Notes: generated by a model from the letters alone, not told the origin. DNA of 63,736 nt from Anaerovibrio lipolyticus LB2005 (GCF_000621545.1 NZ_JHYA01000013.1:1-63736); one strand, 5' to 3'; shown: positions 41,998 to 51,722, numbered from the stretch's first letter. Made by a program: numbers and translations.

Positions 41998-42950
41998 TCA
42001 TCTTCACCTTTTTCTTTATTTTTCCCCCGCAGTTCCTCCGCCAAGGCCACCAGCTTTCTCAACCGATGATTGACACAGGACTTGGTCACAAGCAGCATTT
42101 CTGCCAGTTCTGCCAAGGTGGCGTCGGGATTATCCTGCCTGCATTGGGCTGTCTTTCTAAGGGCCTTGGTTAGGCCTTCCAGCTTTCCCTCATCCCTTAA
42201 ATATTTTATACACTCATTTTGATAAATTGCTGCATCCACGGTTTTCTGCAGATTAGCAGTTTCACAATTAACCAAACGATTAACCTGGTTACGGACTTCC
42301 TTAAGATTACGACCACCCTCGAAATCATCCAAGGATTTGGTGGCACCGATAATGGACAAGAAATCCATTATCGCCTCTCCATCTTTCATATAAATAAGAT
42401 AATGATTTTTCCGGTCCGTAAAACCAGCAGGAAAGCCCATACGCTTAAGGACTCCTGCTATGGTGTCCGCAAAGCCGTAGTTTGAAGTGACCATTTCCAG
42501 ATGACACTCTGCTTCAGGCTTGTTAATGCTGCCACCACCCATAAAGGCCCCCCGAAGATACGCGTGACGACAGCACACCTTCTTCAGTAGGGCATTATCC
42601 CGGCCCAAGGAGCCCTCGGTCTCACCCAGCATTCCCAGCTTTTCCATCAGTGGCCGAACCAATGGCGATGGCACCACGCGCACCATATAGCGGTTATTCT
42701 TTTTAAGCCGCTTACTCCTGGTTACGGTTACCTCCGTCTGCACATTGCTGGTGGCCTTCAGCAAGCTCAGAGTCTTTCTGGCCACCGCCGCATTTTCAGT
42801 AACGTAATTAAGTCCCAGAGTCATGTTAGGGCCCAGGGTCATGGATGCACCCATACGCAAAAGTGCTGCCAGCTCCGCAGTCTGGCAGCATAATTTTTTA
42901 TCCAGTTTGTGGGCCAGCTCATTTTTCACATCAGCTGCAAAAGATGGCAT
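41994..42950 (-). CDS. whiA: DNA-binding protein WhiA
   Basis: 318 aa. The N-terminal LAGLIDADG-type fold (~1-200; FAADVKNELAHKL, LRGAFMGGGSINKPEAECHLE) lacks nuclease residues, and the C-terminal helix-turn-helix has DNPDATLAELAEMLLVTKSCVNHRLRKL. WhiA is a transcription regulator tied to division and metabolism in Gram-positives. Gene order rapZ-yvcK-whiA is conserved here. Confidence 0.95.
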   Translation of the reverse strand: MPSFAADVKNELAHKLDKKLCCQTAELAALLRMGASMTLGPNMTLGLNYVTENAAVARKTLSLLKATSNVQTEVTVTRSKRLKKNNRYMVRVVPSPLVRPLMEKLGMLGETEGSLGRDNALLKKVCCRHAYLRGAFMGGGSINKPEAECHLEMVTSNYGFADTIAGVLKRMGFPAGFTDRKNHYLIYMKDGEAIMDFLSIIGATKSLDDFEGGRNLKEVRNQVNRLVNCETANLQKTVDAAIYQNECIKYLRDEGKLEGLTKALRKTAQCRQDNPDATLAELAEMLLVTKSCVNHRLRKLVALAEELRGKNKEKGEDD

Positions 42951-42983
42951 ATATTTCTCACCAAACTTCTAATATAATTTCTG

Positions 42984-44297
42984 TTAATGCTTCCTTATTT
43001 CATCAAGGCCAGCCTTTATGCCATAAACTGCCCGCATAACACTGCTGGCTAATTTACGGGAATCATGATGAATTACATCCTTGCCACTTATAAGGTCTGC
43101 CTTAATAAGGCCTACCCCCAGAGCATTAAGTGCATCATCATCCACCTCCACCGGATAGGCACCCTTTTCCGCATATTTTTGAGCCAAGTCCTCAGGTACC
43201 GGAGTGGAATTTACAATAACATAATCTATGGCCTGCCGCCCCGCGTGATCCAAGATAGCCTTTACATGCATGGATGCGGTATAACCATCGGTTTCCCCGG
43301 GCTGGGTCATGACATTGCAAATGTAAATCTTAATTGCCTTGCTACGGCAAATAGCATCACCTATGCCCTCCACCAAAAGATTAGGCATAATACTGGTGTA
43401 CAAGCTGCCAGGCCCAAGAACGATTGCATTGGCATCCCGTATGGCATCCAAAGAGGACTGTACTGCTTCCACATGCTCAGGGAACAGCTTAACCCGATGA
43501 ATCCGCTTATGAACCTCCGGAATATGGGATTCACCACAGACGATGGTGCCATCCTCCATGATAGCATCCAGCCGTACATGCTCCTTACTGGCAGGGAGCA
43601 CCCGTCCCTTTACCGCCAGAACCTTGGAGGATTCTGTCAGGGCAGTTTCCACATCACCTGTGACCTCTGCCATGGCAGCAATAAAAAGATTGCCAAAGCT
43701 ATGACCAGACAATGAGCTGCTGCCTCCAAAACGGTGCTGAAACAGCTTTTCCATCAAAGGCTCCGTATCAGCCAAGGCCACCAGACAATTTCGCAAATCC
43801 CCTGGTGGAATAATCCCCAGCTCCTCACGAAGCCTGCCAGAGGACCCACCGTCATCAGCCACGGTCACCACTGCTGTAACATTGGTGGTAACCTCCTTTA
43901 TGCCACGCAAAAGCACGCTGAGTCCGTGACCGCCACCCACAACAGTAACAGCAGGTCCCTTGCCCAGCATTCGTTTCTCATAAATCAAATCCACCAGCTT
44001 CTCCGAAGATGATGGATACACCACATCAATAACCGACTGGATAATAAAGCGGGCCGCCATAGCCATAATCAAAAAGCCTATGACTACCATCACAGATCCC
44101 ATAACCGCTGTGGCAGTATAGGTGTATTCCCCGGAAAAGGTATAAACAGCCCAGAATATGGACTCCTCTATACTGTCTATATATTTATAGTTGAACATAA
44201 TTGCTATGCCCAGACTGGCCAACATAACACCGGCGGCAAACAGCAGCAGCCAGCGCTTGAATCTCATGCCTGGATACAACCATTTCAAAAAATTCAT
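42984..44297 (-). CDS. yvcK: Gluconeogenesis factor YvcK/CofD-like, membrane-anchored
   Basis: 437 aa. Two membrane segments at the N-terminus (LLLFAAGVMLASLGIAIMFN, ~19-38, and VMGSVMVVIGFLIMAMAARF, ~64-83) precede a UDP-sugar-binding CofD-like domain (VTVVGGGHGLSVLLRGI, VADDGGSSGRLREELG, FGNLFIAAM, GPGSLYTSI). The membrane part is longer than in Bacillus YvcK but usual in some Negativicutes and Clostridia. It is needed for growth on gluconeogenic carbon sources in Bacillus and links to wall synthesis. Confidence 0.93.
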   Translation of the reverse strand: MNFLKWLYPGMRFKRWLLLFAAGVMLASLGIAIMFNYKYIDSIEESIFWAVYTFSGEYTYTATAVMGSVMVVIGFLIMAMAARFIIQSVIDVVYPSSSEKLVDLIYEKRMLGKGPAVTVVGGGHGLSVLLRGIKEVTTNVTAVVTVADDGGSSGRLREELGIIPPGDLRNCLVALADTEPLMEKLFQHRFGGSSSLSGHSFGNLFIAAMAEVTGDVETALTESSKVLAVKGRVLPASKEHVRLDAIMEDGTIVCGESHIPEVHKRIHRVKLFPEHVEAVQSSLDAIRDANAIVLGPGSLYTSIMPNLLVEGIGDAICRSKAIKIYICNVMTQPGETDGYTASMHVKAILDHAGRQAIDYVIVNSTPVPEDLAQKYAEKGAYPVEVDDDALNALGVGLIKADLISGKDVIHHDSRKLASSVMRAVYGIKAGLDEIRKH

Positions 44298-44310
44298 TGT
44301 TTGTTACTCC

Positions 44311-45213
44311 TTAACATTCCTCACGAACGTGTTCCCAAACATCATTTTTCATCAGGTCACGGTGTTCTAAATTCACCAAATACCCCTTATCCTTCAGTCT
44401 GTCATATATATGCTTGGCGATAAACACAGAACGGTGCATTCCCCCGGTACACCCCACAGCTATTACCAGCTGAGTCTTCCCCTCTTTTTCATACTGGGGC
44501 ATTAGAAAATCTATCATATTATCAAGATGCTTCTCAAACTCCTTGGTAACAGGATACTGCTCGATATACTGGGCCACCTCCGGCACAGCACCGCTCTTAT
44601 GGCGCATTGATTCCACATAAAAGGGATTGGGCAAAAAACGCACATCAAATACCAAATCTGCATCCAGAGGCATACCAAACTTAAATCCAAAGGACATTAC
44701 ATTGGTGCTGAGCTTATCCCCTGGCTTGCTGGCAAATATATTCAGTATTTTTTCCTTAAGCTCAATCTTTTTCAGATCTGAGGTATCAATGATGTAGGTA
44801 GCCTTATTTCTGATAGGGGCCAACCTCTCACGCTCCTTGGCAACTCCCTCGGGAATTCTGGAGCTAGGGGCCATAGGATGACGACGTCGAGTTTCCTTGT
44901 AACGGCGAATAATGGCAGCATCGGATGCATCCATAAACAGCATTACATAGGGCTGATTATCCCTGTCCATATTTTCCAGTACATGGATAAATGTATCAAA
45001 AAACTCCCTACTTCTGGTATCAACTACCAGCACCACCTTGTTTACATGACCATCAGAATGACGGCACAGCTCGGCAAATTTTGGAATAAACACCGGAGGC
45101 AGATTATCTATTACGAAATACCCAATATCCTCCATATAGCGACACGCCTGGGTTTTTCCCGCCCCGGACATACCCGTTACGATAATAAAATCCATTCTTT
45201 CATCTCTATCCAT
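44311..45213 (-). CDS. rapZ: RNase adapter/nucleotide-binding protein RapZ (YvcJ)
   Basis: 300 aa. P-loop GMSGAGKTQACRYMEDIGY, IDNLPP, and the C-terminal CTGGMHRSVFIAKH typical of RapZ. It binds nucleotides; in E. coli it adapts RNase E to a small RNA and senses glucosamine-6-phosphate, while in Firmicutes its RNA role is less clear. ATG 45213 follows GAAGGAGG, and MDFIIVTG seven codons in is less likely. Confidence 0.94.
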   Translation of the reverse strand: MDRDERMDFIIVTGMSGAGKTQACRYMEDIGYFVIDNLPPVFIPKFAELCRHSDGHVNKVVLVVDTRSREFFDTFIHVLENMDRDNQPYVMLFMDASDAAIIRRYKETRRRHPMAPSSRIPEGVAKERERLAPIRNKATYIIDTSDLKKIELKEKILNIFASKPGDKLSTNVMSFGFKFGMPLDADLVFDVRFLPNPFYVESMRHKSGAVPEVAQYIEQYPVTKEFEKHLDNMIDFLMPQYEKEGKTQLVIAVGCTGGMHRSVFIAKHIYDRLKDKGYLVNLEHRDLMKNDVWEHVREEC

Positions 45214-45240
45214 AACAGCCTCCTTCTAAAAATCAGCCTG

Positions 45241-46038
45241 TTAGTCCAGACAAAATCTTTCGATAGCTTCTGCAACACCGTCATGGTCACAGTCAGCCAC
45301 CTCATATTCTGCAATTTTCTTCACGTTTTCGTTGGCATTGCCCATAGCTACCCCAAAGCCTGCTGCCTGAATCATGGTCAAATCATTGTTGGAATCACCA
45401 ATAGCAAGCACCGAATCCATAGGTATGTTATATTTCTCCGCCAGCCGAGCAATGGCTGTTGCCTTATTTACTCCCGGTTTTATAAGCTCAATATAAACTG
45501 GCGTAGACTTAACAGCCTCTATACGGCCACCAAACTGCTTCGAAATTGCATCAACCACTTTATCCCCTTCCTCCGGGGTATCCACCATAATCAAGAGCTT
45601 TGGCACATTGTCCATGAATTTTCCCAGCTCATCCCCCACAGGATTGCCATTAACACCGGCAGCACAGCGATAATATGCTGATTTATCATTTTCCTCTCTA
45701 TAATAGAGCTTTTCATTGCTGTAAATCTGAATATAAAGATTTCTCGACTCGGCAAATTCCACCAGCTCTTCCACAAGCTTACGATCCAGATAGGAGGCAA
45801 ATAATTCCTCCCCATCAACAGTTTTTACAAGGGCACCATTATATGTAATAATTGGCACATTAACTCCCAAATCCTTCACATGGGGCAGGGCAGAAATATG
45901 CATTCTTCCAGTGGCTACAGTAAAAATAACCCCAGCATCCACAGCCTTCTTAATGGCAGCCTTTACACCATCGGTTACCTTACGCTGGCTATTTAAGAGG
46001 GTGCCATCCATATCTGTAACAAAGAGCTTAGCTTTCAT
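45241..46038 (-). CDS. Cof-type HAD-IIB hydrolase
   Basis: 265 aa. Motifs: nucleophile FVTDMDGTLLNSQ (Asp8), TVATGR (motif II), Lys in the cap-adjacent GVNKATAI, and IGDSNNDLTMIQAAGFGVAMGNA (motif IV). Cytosolic phosphatase of sugar phosphates or other small phosphate esters; the substrate is not predictable. It lies 27 nt before rapZ. Confidence 0.9.
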   Translation of the reverse strand: MKAKLFVTDMDGTLLNSQRKVTDGVKAAIKKAVDAGVIFTVATGRMHISALPHVKDLGVNVPIITYNGALVKTVDGEELFASYLDRKLVEELVEFAESRNLYIQIYSNEKLYYREENDKSAYYRCAAGVNGNPVGDELGKFMDNVPKLLIMVDTPEEGDKVVDAISKQFGGRIEAVKSTPVYIELIKPGVNKATAIARLAEKYNIPMDSVLAIGDSNNDLTMIQAAGFGVAMGNANENVKKIAEYEVADCDHDGVAEAIERFCLD

Positions 46039-46082
46039 AATAATGTTCCTTTCCTGTGTATATTGGTATTATATGAATATCA

Positions 46083-48059
46083 TTATGGCTTAAAATAAAC
46101 CGTTACGCTTGTACCCGGATCCACTACTGTATTTGCTGGTATACTCTGGCCCGTGGAAAGACCCGTCCCCTGAATATTCATCCCAATTCCCAGCTCTCCC
46201 AGCTTTTGGGAAACCTCACGAATACTCATACCACTGAGATCAGGCATTATCTGTTTTCCAGGTGGAGCGGTCTTGACAGCTGGCTGTGATTCCTTTTCCT
46301 TGTGTTTCTTATCCATATCTTCAAATGGGTCAGATGATGGTTCAATGTGTTTATAACGAAGCAACTGGGCAAAGATTTCCCCTGCCACCGGTGCAGCAAT
46401 CTGACCACCGTAGAAGGAACCGGCTGTAGGATCATCAATTATAACCAGAACCACAAGCTGAGGATCTTCCACTGGAGCAAAGCCACAGAAGGACGCAATA
46501 TAACGGCCGTCCATATAGCCCGCAGTGTCCTTGTTAATTTTCTGAGCTGTACCGGTTTTTCCCGCCACCCGATAGCCCTTAACCTGAGCCTTCTGACCGC
46601 CACCGGTGGCAACTACCTGCTCCAGCAGTCCCATGAGAGTCTTGTCAGTGGCAGAACTCAGTACGCGACGTACTTCCTCGCGGCCATTTTCTTTATACAT
46701 AGAACCATCAGCATTGGTGATATTTTTTACGATATGAGGCTTTAAAAGCACACCGTCATTGGCAATGGCAGACATGGCTGTACACAGCTGAATAGGTGTC
46801 ACCGCAATACTCTGTCCAATGGACATGGTTGCTATATCGGAATCCACCATCTTATCACTTTCAAAGAGCATACCAGAGGCCTCACCCGGCAGCTCCACAC
46901 CTGTAGGCTCACCGAAGCCAAATTTCTTGGCATATTCGTTGAGCTTTTCACCAGTAAGTATCTGACCTATCATAGCAAAGCAGGTGTTAATGGAATTCTT
47001 AACAATATCCGTAAAGGTTACTGTACCAAAACTCTCACCATTCCAGTTCTGAATATGCTTGTCCGATACGTTAATACGCCCCGGATCGTAGAAAGTCTGA
47101 TTAGGTGTTACCACGCCTTCCTCCAAGGCAGCACCGGCCACAACTGACTTAAAGGTAGATCCTGGCTCATAAATATCCGACACAGCACGATTTTTTATTG
47201 CCTCCATGCTATAATCACCAAATTTATTTGGATTATAACTTGGTCGGGAAGCCATGGCCAGAATTTCACCTGTTTTAGGATCCATAACAATGGCAGTAAC
47301 ATTTTGAGGCTTGTTCTCAATCATTGCTTTATCCAGAACCTGCTCCACAATAAACTGCATTGTGGCATCTATTGTTAAGGTAACTGTCTTGCAGTTATCT
47401 CCCTTATAACGCTTCTGGGAATGGGAGAAAATGGAATCAAAAATGGTACGGCCCCTCATGTCCGTAAGTACATCCTCCTCCTGGACATCCCCCTTTACTA
47501 TGCTGTCCATGGAGTATTCCAGTCCTTCAAGGCCCTTATCTTCCATACCGATAAATCCGATTATATTTGCGGCCAACATATCGTTTGGATAATATCGTTT
47601 AACCTCATCATCCATCCAAAGGCATTCATATCCCTTGTCTTTTTTTAGCTGATTTATTGCCGCTTCCTCATCACTTTCCAGTCCATGCTTAACGGCATAG
47701 TAGGCACCGCCCTCCCGTATGCGGTTGGCAATAGTTTCTGCAGGAATATTAATTATTGGACTCAACTCCGCTGATAAAACCTGGATATCCTCCTCACTGC
47801 CAACTTTATCCGGCCGTATGACCAGCAGCTTGGCTATGCGGCTGATGGCCAGCTCCCTGCCATTTCGATCAAGTATCTTCCCTCTGGGAGATTGGCGCAC
47901 CACGTTATCCCGGGCTATATTCATAATCTTTTCTTCCATCTCATCGTGCTGGATTACCTGTAAAATGAAATATCTGCCAATGGTAACCACAAACAGGAAC
48001 ATCAGAAACAAGGTGAGTCTATTAATATTTATAAGAATCTTTGTCTGTTTATTTTTCAT
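46083..48059 (-). CDS. Class B penicillin-binding protein with C-terminal PASTA domain
   Basis: 658 aa. An N-terminal anchor (LTLFLMFLFVVTIGRYFIL, ~16-34) is followed by a PBP dimerisation domain (RGKILDRNGRELA), a transpeptidase domain with Ser301 in EPGSTFKSVV, SIN (356-358) and KTGTAQK (501-507), and one PASTA repeat (~597-658; MPDLSGMSIREVSQKL). It crosslinks peptidoglycan in the periplasm; FtsI/SpoVD-like. It is not in a dcw cluster here: its neighbours are a HAD phosphatase and an Lrp gene. Confidence 0.9.
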   Translation of the reverse strand: MKNKQTKILININRLTLFLMFLFVVTIGRYFILQVIQHDEMEEKIMNIARDNVVRQSPRGKILDRNGRELAISRIAKLLVIRPDKVGSEEDIQVLSAELSPIINIPAETIANRIREGGAYYAVKHGLESDEEAAINQLKKDKGYECLWMDDEVKRYYPNDMLAANIIGFIGMEDKGLEGLEYSMDSIVKGDVQEEDVLTDMRGRTIFDSIFSHSQKRYKGDNCKTVTLTIDATMQFIVEQVLDKAMIENKPQNVTAIVMDPKTGEILAMASRPSYNPNKFGDYSMEAIKNRAVSDIYEPGSTFKSVVAGAALEEGVVTPNQTFYDPGRINVSDKHIQNWNGESFGTVTFTDIVKNSINTCFAMIGQILTGEKLNEYAKKFGFGEPTGVELPGEASGMLFESDKMVDSDIATMSIGQSIAVTPIQLCTAMSAIANDGVLLKPHIVKNITNADGSMYKENGREEVRRVLSSATDKTLMGLLEQVVATGGGQKAQVKGYRVAGKTGTAQKINKDTAGYMDGRYIASFCGFAPVEDPQLVVLVIIDDPTAGSFYGGQIAAPVAGEIFAQLLRYKHIEPSSDPFEDMDKKHKEKESQPAVKTAPPGKQIMPDLSGMSIREVSQKLGELGIGMNIQGTGLSTGQSIPANTVVDPGTSVTVYFKP

Positions 48060-48198
48060 TACACTACCCCAAATTTATACTATTCTAACTTATTATTTTA
48101 CACCAATACAAAGTAAATGCAAAAATTTCACTTAAACAAAATAAAATGTCAGAATATTTTCTTTTTAAAGAATTATTTTATGGTTTTGAAGATAAAAG

Positions 48199-48228
48199 TT
48201 TACTTTTGTATCCTTTCACTGGTATAAT
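48199..48228 (+). promoter_or_regulatory. Promoter of the Lrp-family gene
   Basis: TTTACT (48199-48204), 18 nt, TATAAT (48223-48228). The start would be near 48235, which rules out the in-frame ATG at 48238 as a well-led start and supports 48253. Confidence 0.5.
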
Positions 48229-48252
48229 GTAATCAGAATGGTGGTGTTAAAA

Positions 48253-48699
48253 ATGGATGATATTGATAAGAAGATTCTTAAGCGCCTACAAGAAAATGCC
48301 CGTGTCACAATTTCAGTTTTGAGTTCTGAGATTTCCCTATCCATGCCAGCTATCAGTGAACGTTTAAAAAAGCTGGAGGCTTCTGGTGTCATTAAGCAGT
48401 ATACCGCTATTTTAAATCCTGAGCTTGTGGACAAGCAACTTATGGCTTTGGTTTATCTGAGCTTTGATAATCCTAGCCATGGTGACAGCTTTAAAAATTT
48501 TGTGGTTGGTGAGTCGGACATCAAGGAATGCTTCTACATCACTGGTGACTTTGATTATTCCCTAAAAATAATCACTCAGAATACGACTACTTTGGAAAAT
48601 CTTCTGACACGTATCAAGGAACAAACTGGTGTAATCAAAACACAAACTATTGTCGTTCTGTCCTCCATTATAGACAGACCTTCCGTTACCATTGAGTAA
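48253..48699 (+). CDS. Lrp/AsnC family transcriptional regulator
   Basis: 148 aa. The N-terminal winged helix starts MDDIDKKILKRLQENARVTI and has SLSMPAISERLKKLEASGVI; a C-terminal RAM domain (~60-148; LMALVYLSF, ECFYITGDFDYSLKI) binds amino acids and drives oligomerisation. It is a lone gene, convergent with rlmH and divergent from the PBP gene. Target genes are unknown; autoregulation is typical of the family. Confidence 0.88.
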   Translation: MDDIDKKILKRLQENARVTISVLSSEISLSMPAISERLKKLEASGVIKQYTAILNPELVDKQLMALVYLSFDNPSHGDSFKNFVVGESDIKECFYITGDFDYSLKIITQNTTTLENLLTRIKEQTGVIKTQTIVVLSSIIDRPSVTIE

Positions 48700-48713
48700 A
48701 TCGCAGATACTAA

Positions 48714-48748
48714 AAATGGGACTGCCCAGGCAGCCCCATTTTTTTGTT
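48714..48748. terminator. Bidirectional terminator between the Lrp gene and rlmH
   Basis: AAAAATGGG-a-CTGCC-ca-GGCAG-c-CCCATTTTTTT, strong GC stem with runs of A and T on the flanks. Confidence 0.9.
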
Positions 48749-48754
48749 TTTCCA

Positions 48755-49234
48755 TCACCAGTGGTACTTTTCCCCACGGTTTATTTTAAATGCCCTGTAT
48801 ATCTGCTCGACCAGAAGCAGGCGTACCATCTGATGGGTGAAGGTCATTTTTGAAAAGCTAAGAAGCATATCTGCAGCTGACCTTACCTCCGAAGACAAGC
48901 CAAAGGCTCCTCCTATAAGGAATGTTATATTGCTCTTTCCCGACAGGCCCAAGCTGTCAATTTTGGCAGCCAGCTCCTCAGAAGAAAGCTCCTTGCCGTA
49001 TACATCCAATACGATAAGATAGCTGCCCTCAGGCACCTGCTTTAAAAGACGTTGTCCCTCCTGAGTCAGAGTCTGCTGCTTTTCAGCCTCTGAAGGATTA
49101 TCCTTCATTTTTTCTTCACTTATCTCTATGATTTTCACATTGGCAAAGGGCCCCAGACGCTTCAAAAATTCGTTTATTCCCTCTGTCAGATATTTTTCCT
49201 TTATTTTACCGGCGGTAACTATATTAATCTTCAT
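48755..49234 (-). CDS. rlmH: 23S rRNA pseudouridine1915 N3-methyltransferase
   Basis: 159 aa SPOUT methyltransferase. ITVLIGGAFGLS-type loop here is FLIGGAFGLSSEV, and the C-terminus has TFTHQMVRLLLVEQIYRAF and ends KINRGEKYHW, as in all RlmH. It methylates helix 69 of 23S rRNA. It follows htrA by 5 nt. Confidence 0.96.
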   Translation of the reverse strand: MKINIVTAGKIKEKYLTEGINEFLKRLGPFANVKIIEISEEKMKDNPSEAEKQQTLTQEGQRLLKQVPEGSYLIVLDVYGKELSSEELAAKIDSLGLSGKSNITFLIGGAFGLSSEVRSAADMLLSFSKMTFTHQMVRLLLVEQIYRAFKINRGEKYHW

Positions 49235-49239
49235 TCTGC

Positions 49240-50331
49240 TTAACCCTCAACAGGCTGGGCATCCAAGGTTACATTAACAGTCTTTGTGGTTCCATTGGAA
49301 TCATATTTAACCTCTACTGTTTCACCCACTTTATGAGCAGTAATGGCTGCCCGCAGCTCACCCACAGTATTAACCTCTGTGCCACCTACAGCCAAGATAA
49401 TATCGCCACGACGGAAGCCGGCACGTCCAGCAGGTCCATCCAAGGATACATTAAATACATATACACCCTTATCCACATTTAAAATATAACCCTGACGGGC
49501 TGCGGACTCCTTGTCAAAAACACTTACCCCAAGGTATGGTCTGGTAACATGGCCCTGGGAAATAAGCTCCTCAACCACGGAACGTACAGTATTAATTGGA
49601 ATGGCAAAGCCCATACCTTCTACAGCATTTGTAACAATTTTCTGGGAATTAATACCAATGACCTTGCCATCGGCATTTACCAGGGCACCGCCGGAATTTC
49701 CCGGATTGATGGCCGCATCTGTCTGAATGAGCTTCATATTGCTTTCGCCCTTGTTCAAAACACGATTTACGGCACTTATTACGCCAGTGGTAACACTGCC
49801 CTGAAATTCCAGCCCCATTGGGTTACCAATGGCAATGGCAGGCTCTCCCACCATAATATCATCGGAGTCGCCGAACTCTGCTGCCGGCAGATCATCTGCA
49901 TCCACCTTAACCACAGCCAAATCAGTGATTTCATCAGCCCCAACCAGCTTACCGTTAAGGCTGCGGCCGTCAGAAAGGGATACTATAATCTCCTTAGCGC
50001 CATCGATTACATGATTATTGGTTACAATATAGCCATCCTTGCGGAAGATAACACCGGAGCCATAGCCCTCAACGTCACGAAGGTTAAAAAAGAAATCTCT
50101 GGCAACTGCCTTATTGGTAATACCCACTACGGCAGGCCCCACATTCTTGGCCGCCCTGACCACAGGTGTATTTCTGGCATCGGATACATTGGTATTATAG
50201 CTTGGACTGGAGGCTGGAATTCCTTCGGCCACATTGTTCTTGCCGCATCCCCCCAGCATTACCGATCCCGCTACCAGGAGACCCATTACAACTGGCAGAC
50301 AAGACTTAAAAATTCTCTTCTTTGTAATCAT
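49240..50331 (-). CDS. htrA: HtrA/DegP-like serine protease with PDZ domain, lipoprotein
   Basis: 363 aa. ATG 50331 follows GGAGGGAG and opens a lipoprotein signal with lipobox MLGGC (Cys29). Catalytic triad: His107 (TNNHVID), Asp137 (TDLAVVKV), Ser213 (NPGNSGGAL). One PDZ domain at ~270-355 (YLGVSVFDKESAARQ, GDIILAVGGTEVNTVGEL). It degrades or chaperones misfolded envelope proteins. The order yycJ-htrA-rlmH matches the tail of the Firmicute wal (yyc) operon. Confidence 0.93.
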   Translation of the reverse strand: MITKKRIFKSCLPVVMGLLVAGSVMLGGCGKNNVAEGIPASSPSYNTNVSDARNTPVVRAAKNVGPAVVGITNKAVARDFFFNLRDVEGYGSGVIFRKDGYIVTNNHVIDGAKEIIVSLSDGRSLNGKLVGADEITDLAVVKVDADDLPAAEFGDSDDIMVGEPAIAIGNPMGLEFQGSVTTGVISAVNRVLNKGESNMKLIQTDAAINPGNSGGALVNADGKVIGINSQKIVTNAVEGMGFAIPINTVRSVVEELISQGHVTRPYLGVSVFDKESAARQGYILNVDKGVYVFNVSLDGPAGRAGFRRGDIILAVGGTEVNTVGELRAAITAHKVGETVEVKYDSNGTTKTVNVTLDAQPVEG

Positions 50332-50360
50332 TTTCTCTCCCTCCAAAATATAAAAATATA

Positions 50361-51122
50361 TCAAAAATCCACACTAACACATCTATCCTGGGCAGTAAGT
50401 ATAAGCTCCATGTTCCTAACTCCCTGCTGATCAAGAATCTGCCGCACAGTTTTCATGGCCAATTCCGGCAGGTTGTTGGATTCACTTAGATGTGCCAGCA
50501 AGACCTTTTGCGGTTTTTGCTTTAAATGCACCAGTGTCCAGGCCGTATCAATGTTGGACAGGTGGCCCCGATTGCTTAAAATACGCCGTTTCAGTGGCCA
50601 GGGATATTCGCCGTTTTTCAGCATATCCACATCATGGTTTGCTTCCAATATCATTACTCTGGCTGATTCCAGCTCTCTGCGCAGATTGCTGTCCACAAAG
50701 CCCATATCAGTAGCTACCACACATTTTACACTGCCAGTTATGGAGTACCCCACAGGGTCAGCCGCATCATGAGGAATTCCAAAGGCCTTTACCGTCAGCT
50801 TGTTTATTCTGACCCGATCCATAATTGGATTAATACACTCCTGAGGAATATCCCTGTAGCAGCTCATGGCCCTAAAGGTTTCCGGACGGCTGTACACCGG
50901 TATACCATATTTTTTTGTCAAAGTGGCAAGCCCCTTAATATGGTCACTATGCTCATGGGTGATAAAGACCCCATCCAATTCCTCAATGGCCTGACCAATA
51001 TTACTGAGTTCCTGCTTAATGCGCCTGGCGCTGATACCAGCGTCCACTAAAAGTCTGCTTCCCTCCATTTCAATGAAGGTACAATTTCCTTTACTGCCGC
51101 TGGCCAAAACCGAAACCTGCAT
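50361..51122 (-). CDS. yycJ: MBL-fold hydrolase YycJ/WalJ
   Basis: 253 aa metallo-beta-lactamase fold. MQVSVLASGSKGNCTFIE opens the domain, HEHSDHIKGL is the metal motif, and DMGFVDSNLR and ANHDVDML supply later ligands. The Bacillus homologue is coupled with WalRK and implicated in coordinating wall metabolism and DNA repair; it is an exonuclease-like enzyme. It lies 29 nt upstream of htrA. The walRK-HI genes are not next to it. Confidence 0.92.
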   Translation of the reverse strand: MQVSVLASGSKGNCTFIEMEGSRLLVDAGISARRIKQELSNIGQAIEELDGVFITHEHSDHIKGLATLTKKYGIPVYSRPETFRAMSCYRDIPQECINPIMDRVRINKLTVKAFGIPHDAADPVGYSITGSVKCVVATDMGFVDSNLRRELESARVMILEANHDVDMLKNGEYPWPLKRRILSNRGHLSNIDTAWTLVHLKQKPQKVLLAHLSESNNLPELAMKTVRQILDQQGVRNMELILTAQDRCVSVDF

Positions 51123-51225
51123 CTTTCCTCCTATAAGCCAAGTATAAGAAGCCCTGCTGAAAAAATTCTGTAAATATTATTAGATTTTGTTTAGAACCCC
51201 ATATACCATAACAAAAATGTTCAAA

Positions 51226-51268
51226 AAGGTCAAAAGAAAAGGACAGGACTGACTCCTTGTCCAGTCCT
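51226..51268 (-). terminator. Terminator of the PerR/Fur-family gene
   Basis: CAGGACTG (51243-51250 region) and CAGTCCTG form an 8-bp perfect stem around a 10-nt loop; on the minus strand it is followed by TCCTTTTCTTTTG. Confidence 0.65.
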
Positions 51269-51281
51269 GCCCCAAATTTCC

Positions 51282-51722
51282 TTAATTATATTTTTTCTTT
51301 TTTCCCTGACATTTAGGACACTCACCATAAAAATACAGCTGTCTGCCTGTCAGCTTGTAATCGGACAGCTTTGCTACCTGTTCCATAATGGCCTCATCCT
51401 CAAACTCCATAATGTCATCTACACGGCCACATGTGTTGCAGCGCACATGTGGATGATTTTCCATTCTGGCATCGTAACGGTAACTGTCCTCACCAATATT
51501 CAGTACCTGAGCCAAACCAATCTGATCAAATATCTCCATGGTCTTATATACAGTTGCCAGACTCATGGCCGGATAACTTGGCAAAAGCATATTATAAAGC
51601 ATTTCCGCATTAGGATGCTCAGTTGTATTCTGCAACGCATCATATACAGCAAGACGCTGCGGAGTTACCTTAAAGCCATGACTGCGAAGTATATCTGCTA
51701 CACTTTGCATGTCCATCATCAT
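51282..51722 (-). CDS. Fur-family repressor, PerR-like
   Basis: 146 aa. Winged helix at ~5-85 (GFKVTPQRLAVYDAL, MSLATVYKTMEIFDQIG). Two CxxC pairs bind structural zinc (CNTC and CPKC). HPHVRC gives regulatory metal ligands; an Asp sits at the PerR position after CGRV (DDIMEF), and RYDA matches the PerR RFDF Asp. This favours a peroxide-sensing PerR over an iron-sensing Fur, but is not decisive. Expected targets are peroxide defence and iron genes. Its promoter overlaps a Fur-type box. Confidence 0.85.
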   Translation of the reverse strand: MMMDMQSVADILRSHGFKVTPQRLAVYDALQNTTEHPNAEMLYNMLLPSYPAMSLATVYKTMEIFDQIGLAQVLNIGEDSYRYDARMENHPHVRCNTCGRVDDIMEFEDEAIMEQVAKLSDYKLTGRQLYFYGECPKCQGKKKKYN

